A DNA stretch of 64,000 nucleotides. It comes from Gnetum montanum. Its lineage: Eukaryota; Streptophyta; Gnetopsida; Gnetales; Gnetaceae. The notes below the pieces were generated by a model. That model searched no databases and had not been told where the DNA came from. It saw only the letters and a program-made list of their open reading frames with translations. Position numbers and translations under genes: made by a program. Location: assembly GCA_015680685.1 (NCBI GenBank), contig MNCI01001941.1, positions 521,594 through 585,593 on the forward strand, read 5' to 3'. Of this stretch, positions 47,501 to 57,372 are shown in pieces (position 1 is the stretch's first letter; each line of letters begins with the position of its first letter).

Positions 47501-48484
47501 AGAGTGTGATCATTTACCATTTACCATCAGTAAATGGTATAGGTACATTAGGCACAAGATCAATTCTCTGAGGAAAAATTGGACCATTGGAGGACCAATC
47601 CTCATGTAACCAACTGCAAACTTGGCAGTGTTCAAAAGCTCTTGAGAATTGCCTATGGTAGTCAATGATAGCTACTTTTGTCTGGTCCAGTATTGCAACA
47701 TGAAGAATTGGGCCTACCATGAATGCCTCTAATGCTGTGCATGCCAAGGCAAGCCCACCATCATCATCATGCATCCCATTCTCATCAAATCAAGGCCTGC
47801 ATAGAAAAATAATATTTATGCATAGACGACCATATAATTTTAAAAGAATCAAAAATTAAGCAGAGCACAAAAGAGCATACCTATCCACTCTATACACTAT
47901 CCTAGTTGGATTCTGGAATAGAGTGTGCACACGGAAGGCTAAGAAAAGTGTGTTGCTACTATCGTAATGACTATAAGTAGGCAACTCCCACACACGAGTC
48001 AAGGGACAAGTAGATCTAGGACCTTTAGCAGGGCCTCCATCAACTTTAAAAAGTCCCTCATCTATGTCAGTAATGAAGGCAAGCATGTCTTGTGTAGACC
48101 CAGGCAACATTATCTCAATGATATCACAAGCCAACTATTCACTTAAGTGAGACCATATAACCACACTGAAATTTTGCAAGATGAATGACAAAAATGAACC
48201 AACACTAGGATGGAACCATATCACATAAGGCCCAATGCGCATGTCATAAGGAGGTATGTCCGGTCCAAAGGGGCCAAACCAAGCAAGTACACCAACGTGA
48301 TCAATCACAAGAAGAGAAGGTTTAGGTCCCCTGCATACAACCAAAACATTAGGTAAGTAAAGAGTCGAAGTGCTAACAATAGTATGAAATCACATAAACC
48401 AAACACATAAACAACATTTAATTACACAAATTGACCCCATGAGACAAAGACACTAATATTTATTTAGTGTACTTAACGCTCACC
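44598..48484 (-). pseudogene. Antisense multi-exon gene inside element F: FCP1/NIF-like phosphatase domain, unknown region, coiled coil, acidic tail
   Basis: Exons read on the minus strand with GT-AG borders: part of an exon ending 48,484 (GTGAGC donor); 48,330-47,881; 47,796-47,525; 47,430-46,387; 46,270-45,993; 45,909-45,704; 45,627-45,323; 45,224-44,817; 44,678-44,598 (TGA). Introns are 76-153 bp. The first exons resemble the FCP1/NLI-interacting-factor HAD domain: LLVIDHVGVL (motif I, second D is V), FSVVIWSHLSE (W-S motif), PLTRVWE, SSNTLFLAF...NPTRIVY (usual DDS is AFR). Catalysis is thus unlikely. Exon 47,430-46,387 has LFGMPMDG and WLGISWCP text, perhaps akin to plant transposon-associated proteins. 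Exons 45,909-45,323 are helical (HSLKEALAKEREEKRGLQ), and the end is acidic. At least five in-frame stops and two frameshifts (near 45,505 and in exon 46,270-45,993) break it. Confidence 0.7.
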
Positions 48485-50690
48485 GGGGTACATTGAAATC
48501 TCTCACACAGTGGTTTATTGCAGTTAATGTAAAATAAATATACAAGTGTGAAAACATGAACATTCACAGATTCAACATACACTTGGAAAAAGATAGAAAC
48601 ATATTTAAATTATCTATCCCAAGAGAATAATAAACTATGTAGATATAAAGACCAGCAAATAATAAACATCTTAGCAAATAATTTACATTTTCATGTCTTA
48701 GCAAAGGGGGGCTTGGACACTCACGTTGGGGTTAACCCTTGTCACAATGCATGCTATGTGCTCATGCCCTATTCCAGGCACTCACGCTGCAAGAACTCAT
48801 GCTATGTACGTGTCCTAGCAACTAACACAACTACAAAAACTTCATTACCACCAACATAGGGAGACAAGATCGGTCTTATAGGTAGCGCGGGTGGAGGTCG
48901 ATAACACAGGCAGATCGACTTAGAAACCGTTATAGCTTAGGTGGACCTATAATTCTCAGGAGGGGAAATATCACCCTCTGCTACTTACGTGGATCCTTAT
49001 TACCCTTATAGATTTCAGACACACCAGGGACATTGGTATGTGCATGAGCTGAGGCACACGGTCACTGACACACTTAGCAATAACAGCTTGACACACTTAC
49101 TTATGTCTGCTTCATGAAAACCCTTCTTACTATTAGGGAAAGGACTCATGTATGCACAACCAATAGGATAACACATGCGTAATTGCTCTTACAAGCAATA
49201 GCGGGGTGTCTTACGACACCCTAATGAGGGAGAATCTTGAGCCTAGGCTAGGGAAAATAACCCTAGCCACTTATCCTTCCCATGGGCCTATAAGCTTTAG
49301 GACTCTTAGACCCAAGAGTACAATCACTAGCATAAATAGCAATACAAAACACAGGGCTTCCTAGCACTTGCCTAAATAAACTCATGATGGGTATCCCTAG
49401 CATTCATGCTGAGGCTTGCCTACAATGCACTCATGCCACCTGTCTCCCTAAAACACTCATGCTAGGTTTCCTACCTTGAAACACTCATGCTAGGAATCTA
49501 CAGCTCACATTGCCAAGAACTTGGCAGTCATGCTGCCAAAAGAAAAAGAAAAGGCCCCCCAGCAATGTAGCTCACGCTACCTAGGATATCCTTGGCACTC
49601 ACAACATGCTCGCCCCAGAAAAAATGCAAAGAAATATAACTTCCACTCACGCCGCTCATGCCACTCATGCCCTAGCTCACACTGGGCACTCAACTTGCCC
49701 TTCACTCACACTCACACCCTGGATTAATCACGATGACACCCCAAAGACAAGAACAAAAGAAAAAAAAAGCAAGTCATGAATCCAACTATAAACCCTGATG
49801 CCAAAAATGCAAAGAGAAAACACAGCAAATCCAACAGAAAAATTGAAATCATACTAGAAATGCATCAAAATATGGTAGCAGCAAGAGCTCATGCTGCACT
49901 TACTAACGACGTACATAAAATGTTGAACAGAAAAAGAAGAAGAAACAAATCTACCTGTGTAGAGCTCCATCCCATGCTAGAATCTTGGCTTGGGGAAGAC
50001 GCTGGAGTAGCTCTTCACTCTCCTTCACAAATGCCAGATTTTCTTGCCTCTTCCCTTTGCCTTGACTTGCTTTACCTTTTTCCTTCATGATTGCCCTGTA
50101 ACTCATGCTAACATTGATGCTAATGCTCATGCTAACACTCACACTACACTCTCTAGCTCATGCTATAGTCCAAACTTCTAGGAACTCACACTAGCAGAAA
50201 TGATGCCCTTGTACCTCAAAACTCCCCTTTTCTAACCCTTAATATTCATTCTCAATTTAATTTAATTTATTTTCTCTTAATTTATTTTATCTTTTTTTAT
50301 TTAAATTCACCATGTTTCATATTTAAATTTTGTTTGCATGTTTATTTATGTCATCTTTATTTCATGCTTTACCTAGTATTCCTCGTTATCCCAGCCTTTG
50401 GAGATGAGGCCAAAATATTAGAAATACAATTTTTTCTATAAAGGAGGGGAGAAAGGTTTAAATCAAAAAAATATATGTATATACTAATATATTAAAGATA
50501 CCTAATGACCCAAATAAAATCCATAAGACTTTAAAATCCTTTAAAGTTATGGTTCACACAAAATTAACAATGAATATGACAAATTGACATGAATATTGTT
50601 GGCCCGGTATGACCTAAAATTTCCATATGACTTGGTACTGCCTAAAACTACCATGACTATCACTATGTTCCACGATTTCATCAGTACATA
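48485..50690 (-). promoter_or_regulatory. Upstream region of the antisense gene with CTCAYGCT array
   Basis: Between about 48,720 and 50,200 there are roughly 20 CTCATGCT, CTCACGCT or CTCACACT words, densest at 49,370-49,700. The same word marks F's LTR and leader. Further 5' exons of the antisense gene may lie here but I cannot place them. 50,220-50,480 is AT-rich. A promoter is inferred from position only. Confidence 0.45.
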
Positions 50691-50949
50691 GCTTAATTAC
50701 CCTATTCTTGTTTACATTTAGTAAATCCTTTATCAAGGGAATGTCACTCACTTTGCTCCCAGTTTAAATTGGCAAGAGCGAGCACATGGCCACCAAGAAT
50801 ATCCTTTCAACATTGTCTCTCAGTGGACCATACAGGGAAATTAAAAGAGAAATAAATTTCAAATCCTTGGATCTAGATCCATGTGCTTATACCAATTTAA
50901 TAGCCTCAACTCAGGAAACGTTAGATTAGCCTAAAAATGTGGCTAAAAC
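50691..50949 (+). other. Sense-strand approach to RT in F
   Basis: Degraded sequence leading into pol. It may hold the acceptor of a sense-strand intron joining gag-PR to RT, as described for Ogre, but I cannot identify the site. Confidence 0.3.
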
Positions 50950-53900
50950 TTTAGATCTATAGGCCGATAATATCACTGAAGATTCCCTTGTTGAAGTCCC
51001 CATTGCTACATTCAATGGTGAAACTAGAATATTAAAATTAAGTGCCCTACTAGACTCACAACTTTTCAGTGACATCACTCAAGTACTGAAAGACAACATA
51101 AAAATATTTGCATGGTCATATACCGACATGCCAGGATTGAACCCCTGAATCATCCAACATAACATCATTCTCGATGAAAAAATCAAACTAGTGAAGCAAA
51201 AGGCATGAAAGGTTAGACCTGAGATGGCGTTAGTAGTTTGTGCTAAAATCACAAAGCTCTACCAAGTTGGTTTCATTTGAGCTATTGACTATTCCGACTA
51301 GGTATCAAATGTTGTTGTTGTCCCTAAGCAGAATGGTAGCATACACATATGCATTGACTTAAATGATCTCAACACAACCACTATAAAGGATGACTTCCCA
51401 CTACCTAGCATTGATCAACTCATTGACACAACTGTTGGGCATGCATTGTTATCCTTTATGGATGAATTCTCGAGATACAATCAAATAAGAATCAATCCAG
51501 AACATCAACTTAGGACAACCTTTATGACACCTTGGGGCAAATTCTGTTATACGATGATGCCATTTGGTCTTAAAAATGTAGGTGCTACATATCAACGAGC
51601 AATGACATACATATTTAGTGATTACATGCTCAATTTTCTCAATTATTACATTGATGACATCATCATTAAATCTAAAGCAACCGAACAACATGCAAAAGAT
51701 CTAGACCTAGTGCTTAAACATTATCTTTAACATGACCTTAGACTCAATCCAAAGACGTGTGTCTTTGGTGTTAAAATGGGCAAAATGCTTGGCTTCATAG
51801 TCTCTAGAACAGGGATATGGGTAGACCCTGATAAGGTTAAGGAAATAACTAATATGCAACCACTAAGAAACCTTACCGAACTACGTGGTCTCCAAGGTAG
51901 ACTGCAATTCATAAGACACTTTATCGAAAGGCTGACAGATAAGTTGAGATCCATGAAACACCTATTACGAAAGAATGTGCATTTCTAATGGACTCAACAA
52001 TGCTAGGAAGTATTTGAGAACATAAAACAAGAGCTAGCTCAACTGCCAACCATTTATCCCCCACAAAGCAATAAACCCTTCGACATCTACCTTGCAACTT
52101 TTGATTCTTCCATTGCATCTATGCTTTGTTAAAAACTTAAAGATGGATTTGAGATCCTTGTATATTACTTAAGCCACACTTTAATTTCCTATGAACAACA
52201 ATACAATGATGTAGAGAAATCATGCCTTGCCATCGTCTTCTCCTTGAAGAAGTGGTGGCATTATCTCTTCCGTAATAAAGTCTACATCATTTGCAAAAAT
52301 AATGTACTCCGTGCCATCACTAACAACATCTATGAGTCGAGTAGGATAGCTAGGTGGAAAGCAATGATCACCGAGTTTGACTTACACTATGTTGCTCAAT
52401 CCTCCACAAAAGGTCAAGCAATAGTTACACAATTAACTATCTCACCAACACATGATCAAGAAATGATTGATCCCAAATTACCCAATGAGAATGTTAATAG
52501 TATAGACACCGTGCCTGATAACTACGAGGTGATCCTTTATTTTGATGGAGCTTCAACTTCCCAAGGAAGTGCTGCAGCAATTTTAACATACCCCTCCGGA
52601 GAAATCCAACCCTTCACCTAGTGATTAACCTTTCCCTGTACCAATAACATGGTAGAATATGAAGGTCTTCTTAGAGGTCTTCAAGTAGCATTGACTTCGG
52701 GAATCAAACTTCTTATAGTTCGAGGTGATTCACAGTTGGTCATTAATCAAGTCACAGAAGTTTACGCATGTAAAGCTCTCCATTTGCAACCATATTGTGA
52801 TTTGACCAAACATCTGCCGAGATGACTAGTAGAAGTGGATATACAATATGTCCCTAGAAGAAAAAACACTATTGCCAATGCACTTGCTACACTAGCCCTA
52901 AACATGACACCCGAAATGTTTCATGCGTTTCCTAGCTCCATAACAAATTGTACCAAACCTATAATCGATGCTCTTGATGAAATTCCTATAGCGTCAGTTA
53001 GCAAAAAACACGCAATAGAATGGTACGATGACATAAAAGAGTACCTTCTACGAGGTGAACCTCCACAACATCTAAAAAATGCTCAAAAGGATGCAGTGCG
53101 AAAATGCTCTCGGCAATATGCATTAATAGGAGACACCTTGTGTCGCAAATCCTATGAAGGCATTTTGTTGATGTGTCTTAGTAGCATCGATGGTCAAAAA
53201 ATTTTAGAACAAGTCCACGAAGGACTTTGTGGAGGGCACATAGCACCCAAAGCAATGGCAACAAAGATTAGGTGCTTGAGCTACTACTGGCCATACATGG
53301 AGTATGATTGCTTCTCCAAGGTTAGGACATGTGACATTTGCCAAAGGCATGCTAACTTAATACATGTGCTACCTAATAAATTGCACACAACACAAATCAC
53401 ATGATCATTCCAAAGATGGGAATTAGACTTAATTGGACCAATAACGCCATCATCCTCCATAGGACATAGCTTCATTATCATTGCAACTGAATACTTCACA
53501 AAATGGGTAGAAGCTATTCCCCTTAGGAAGACCACTTCTAAGTATGTTTGCAATTTCATAATAGAAAACATAATGATCCATTTTGGTATTCCAATAACCA
53601 TCATTACTGACAATGGGCCATAGTTCAGTAGTGCAAATACTAAAAGCTTCTATGAAAGCCTAGGTATCAAACATGCATTCTCATCACCTTACTACCCATA
53701 GAGCAATGGTCAAGTAGAGGCTACAAACAAAACTATCATCATGGTGCTCAAAAAGATGTTAAATCAGAGCAAGAGGCGATGGCATGAATAATTAGTCTAT
53801 GCATTATGGGCATATAGAATGACACATCAAACATCTACAGGTAAAACTCCATATAGTCTTGTATACGGATTTGGAACTATTTTACCTTTGGAGTTACAGG

Positions 53901-54259
53901 TTCCCTTGTTGTGGATAGCTCTCTCAGGCCTCCTCGATGAAAGCCAAAGCAATGAACTGCACATTGCTAACCTTGACTCGGTGGAGGAGGAATGTGTACG
54001 AACACTTAATCAGATCGAGTGGTACCAGAAACAACAATGACAACGACATAAACATGATATGCATAAACACCCAATTAAGGAAGGAGACCTAGTCCTTAAG
54101 GCCATCCATGAACATCCAGATAAATTCTCAGCTAACTAGGAAGGGCCTTACTTAGTCACCAAGGTGTACAATAATGGAGCATTCAAGCTTGATGAATTGG
54201 ATAGGAATGAGATCCCTAATCCTACAAATCACCCGTACCTGAAATGGTACTATGTATGA
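50950..54259 (+). pseudogene. Element F pol: RT, RNase H, plant-type RNase H, integrase; one frame, 17 stops
   Basis: A single frame from about 50,950 to the TGA at 54,257-54,259 without a frameshift. RT: MPFGLKNVGATYQRAM (51,560-51,606) and YIDDIIIKS (51,646-51,672). Gypsy RNase H: DIYLATFDSS (52,082) and YNDVEKSCLAI (52,205). Plant-type RNase H: LYFDGAST, NNMVEYEGL and VRGDSQLV (52,535-52,740), acidic residues kept. Integrase zinc finger: HEGLCGGHIAPKAM...KVRTCDICQ (53,218-53,341), complete HHCC. Core: WELDLIGP, ITDNGP and GQVEATNK, so D, D and E are present. C-terminal GPY module: 54,140-54,255. Stops start at 51146, 51206, 51278, 51299, 51728, 51986, 52004, 52130, 52619, 52622, 52823, 53402, 53621, 53699, 53789, 54038 and 54137. 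Confidence 0.92.
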
Positions 54260-54269
54260 TGAAATTAAG

Positions 54270-54720
54270 GTACATAGCAGTCCTATCATCACAACCTAAA
54301 ACTGATACCATAGAGCAGTCCTGGCATCATGACCTAAAATTGATACTATAGAACGGTTTTGGCATCACGACCTAAAATTGATACCATAGAGTGGTCCTGG
54401 CATCACGACCTAAAATTGATACCATAGAATGGTCCTGGGGCTATGACTTGAAACTGGCACCACAGAATGTCCTGGAGTCATGACAATAAATTGACACCAC
54501 AGAGCTATGTCCGGTATGACACTAAACTACCAGATTTGTTTGCCATGATGTAAAACTAGCATCCATAGTCCACTAAGACTATAAACTGGTTTGCCTCTTC
54601 ATAGTCCGCTATGAATTTAAACTAGCAATGCACTATCTACTACAACACTAAACTGGCACTGTCCAAAGGGTCATGACGTGAAACTAACCTGCAATAGTCT
54701 GCTAAGACTATAAACTGGTG
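54270..54720 (+). repeat. Tandem arrays after integrase in F
   Basis: 54,270-54,490 has five units of about 46 bp (GTCCTGGCATCACGACCTAA, AATTGATACCATAGA). 54,500-54,720 has units with AAACTAGC, TAGTCYRCTAWGA and TATAAACTGG. The first type matches 23,690-23,860 of D in reverse complement, the second 23,500-23,680. Confidence 0.85.
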
Positions 54721-55542
54721 ATATCATCAACGACTAGACAATACTTGAAAAGATATGTTATTGCAATCAGTTATACCTGTCCCACAAAGACTTGCTACAT
54801 AATTTGTCTCATGAACCCTGATGAAGGTGATGCTATTCATGATCTTGTCTGCTTTAAAATCGCACATGGTGGCTCCATATCCTCGTTTGTTTTCAAGTTT
54901 AAAGTGCTTTGTTAATGGATTCATTTGTGGTTTTCTTGTCTTCTTGGAGTTGTGTTTGCAGGATGACACGTAAGAGGCATTCTTGCACAGATGCACTTCA
55001 TCATGAAAAAAAGGTATCACATTCTTCCTAATGCCTGCAACTGAGTTAATCAATCCGTTCATAAGTACACTCTCGATACATTCCCTATTCCCCATCATAT
55101 TCCCCTTATCCTATTTAATTACACCCCCTAGACACACTCTACTCATCCCAAAACTCTTAATATGTTGTTGCACATTGTGATCCTCTAAGAAGTTGCAACA
55201 CAAAACACAGTGCATGGTACATGATACAAAATGCAAGCACATGAGCACGAGCATAGCACTAAAAGCACACTTTTTCAAAAAGAATAAAAAAAATAAAAAA
55301 GGAAAAAAAAAGAAAAAAAAGATCAAAAAGAAAAATGCATGGAAAAGGTCTTCATGACCCTATTGACATCATAGACCAAAGACCATTGGCTCTTCACATA
55401 CAAGCCCTAGGCGTGGCTTTGGCTGTTTACAATGGGCTCCTATAAACACTCTACAAGAGCCCCTTTTCTCCAAAGAATGCACTTCCTATGTCTTGGTTCT
55501 GAGTCTGCTAAAAAAATCGGCTACCGACAAGAATTACAAAAT
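54721..55542 (+). other. Element F 3' untranslated region
   Basis: A block ending in GAGTTGTGTTTGCAGGATGA (54,946-54,965) is shared with D and E and looks like a 3' splice site. An A-rich tract is at 55,267-55,335, also seen in D. The polypurine tract and U3 start are missing: similarity to the 5' LTR begins only at 55,543. Confidence 0.6.
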
Positions 55543-56419
55543 CACAAAATCTCTCAAATCGACATCCTACAGTAGTCTATTCAAAGACCGAGAAGTTTCA
55601 AGTGAGCTGAAGTCAATCTCTCTTGTTGTACATTATCATTTTCATTGTAAATTTTCATCGTTTGTGACCTTGCCAAGCTCTTATGCTCGAAATTGTATAT
55701 GCTTCCATGAGTGTAAGCTAGCTTGCGTAAGCCAACACACATTGTAAGATACAGTGCATCTGGTCAAGAATGTAGCTTTCCCATGTATGTCAAACTCACA
55801 CATAGCTGTCCATAAGACACGTGTCACATGATCTGTTTTCCTCTCATCTCTTAGCCATTGATTCCATCTATGAATTCCACACCCAAGCCTAGCCAAACCT
55901 TATAAATACCCTATCAATTCACATAAATGGGGTTGAAAATTTTGAAGGTTGATGGCTTAGGAAACAATGACTAGTAACTTTTGGATGCTCGAGTGCACCT
56001 GACTCCTAGCATCCAAGCACCTACAAGCATATCACCCTGGGGCTTAGCACTTGACTTGCCATCTACACACGTAGCTACACTTTGACCGATGCACACCCTT
56101 TCTAAGCAATACAATATAGTTCATTTTGCCTTCCATTACATTGTTTACTCTATTTTACATTCAGTTTACGTTTTGTTTGCAACACTATTCTATATATGAT
56201 CTGTTTGCATTTTGTGCGTCACTGTTACATTTCGAACATTAGTTACAATAACCCCAACACGAGCCATAGCTTACATTCAGGGAAGTCCTTGGTTGATTTG
56301 CATGTAGGCCATCCAAGGCACTCTACCTTCATTTTTCTTTTCCAGCTGTGCCTGTCCGATGATCCCTCAGTGTTTATTTTTTCCCTTCCAGCCTCACACT
56401 GACGATTTTGGTCAGTACA
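55543..56419 (+). repeat. Element F 3' LTR, 5'-truncated
   Basis: It matches 38,942-39,844 of the 5' LTR and ends GGTCAGTACA, followed by CCAAG. The first 816 bp (most of U3, including the motif clusters) and the polypurine tract are deleted. The TATA box is at 55,901-55,908. Confidence 0.9.
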
Positions 56420-56424
56420 CCAAG

Positions 56425-56930
56425 GATCATGAAGGTCATACTATGTTGTTGCTCTTGGTTAATCCTAATCTAGTTGTATCCTGAGAGCCCATCCATAAAT
56501 GATAATAAGGCATGCACAGTCATAGTATTAATAAGTTGATCAATACTAGGCAAAAGGAAATTGTTCTTGATGATTGTCTTATTTAGATCTTGGAAATCTA
56601 TGCAAATGGAAATACCCATATTTTTTGTAGGAACTGCCACTATGTTGGACACCCATTTTGCATAATTAATAACTCTAATGAAACTAGCTTGATATAGTTT
56701 TGTGATTTTATCATGAACTACCAAAGCCAGATCAGGTCTAATCTTACAAACTTTTTTCATAATTGGTCTAATGGTAGGATCAAGTATGATGTTATGCTAG
56801 ATCAAATATGGATATGGACTTGGCATATCTTCATACTACTAGAAAATTAACTTAATGCTATCTTGTAAGACCCTGGTGATGTCTTCCGCTTGTTGAAGTT
56901 CTAGTGAGGAACTTAATTTTTCTAGTATTC
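56425..56930 (-). pseudogene. Element E RT, N-terminal part (broken)
   Basis: This continues E's RT from 38,120 across F. The minus strand gives LLSFMDGLSGYN (about 56,490), DFQDLNKT and LPSIDQLI (56,520-56,620), and KLYQASFIRVI (56,690). The sequence of E stops abruptly near 56,930; no PR or gag follows. Confidence 0.82.
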
Positions 56931-57367
56931 ATGTATTAAAAGTCACAATGTATTTTAGCTATAGCATAAATACAATTTTTCTAGTATTCATGTAAAACAG
57001 GCTTGCTTTAGATAAGCTAACTTGTTTGAGGGTAAATGGGTTAACATTAATTAAGCTAGCTTATTTGGCTACAACAGTCTAGATTAAAATAAGCTAGCTT
57101 GTTTAACGTAAGAGGAAAAAAAACTACAAATAAACCATCAAGTAAGCTAGATTAGAAATATAGAGAACTGTAAATAAGCTAGCAAATAAGCTAGCTTATG
57201 AAGGTAGAGAACTATAGATAAGCTAGTAAATAAGCTAGCTTATAACATTAAAATAGGTGCAAAACTAGAAATACACCAACAAATAAGCTAGTTTATGTAA
57301 GAGAAACAAATGTGAAATTGCAAATAGACTAAAAATGAAGTTGGCATATGACATAGAATTTAGGTAG
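56931..57367 (-). repeat. Element E leader with AAGCTAGCTT palindromes
   Basis: About ten copies of ATAAGCTAGCTTAT or shorter forms occur in 57,005-57,300, alone or paired. A 20-bp direct repeat (TTTTTCTAGTATTCATGTA) is at 56,928-56,946 and 56,978-56,996. It lies where the leader of E belongs, directly before G and the primer site. Confidence 0.68.
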
Positions 57368-57372
57368 AGGAC

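Larger units (their letters stand above)
38121..56424 (+). mobile_element. Element F: giant Tat-type retrotransposon with an antisense gene and CCAAG target duplication
   Basis: F (38,126-56,419, 18.3 kb) is flanked by CCAAG at 38,121-38,125 and 56,420-56,424; removing it restores E's RT. Plus-strand order: 5' LTR 38,126-39,844, primer site 39,851-39,869, leader arrays, gag from 40,287, PR 43,328-43,747, repeat array, a 6.4-kb insert region with an opposite-strand gene, RT to integrase 50,950-54,259, repeat array, 3' untranslated region, 3' LTR 55,543-56,419 (first 816 bp missing). LTR identity where both exist looks near 88-90% by eye. Confidence 0.93.

Noticed and set aside
49776-50090. Plus-strand frame of 104 codons in the insert of F
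   Set aside because: No domain or codon pattern; lies in the motif-rich region upstream of the antisense gene.
57005-57300. MITE or inverted-repeat DNA transposon from the AAGCTAGCTT palindromes
   Set aside because: No long terminal inverted repeats or target duplication; fits the leader of E, as other elements have arrays in this place.
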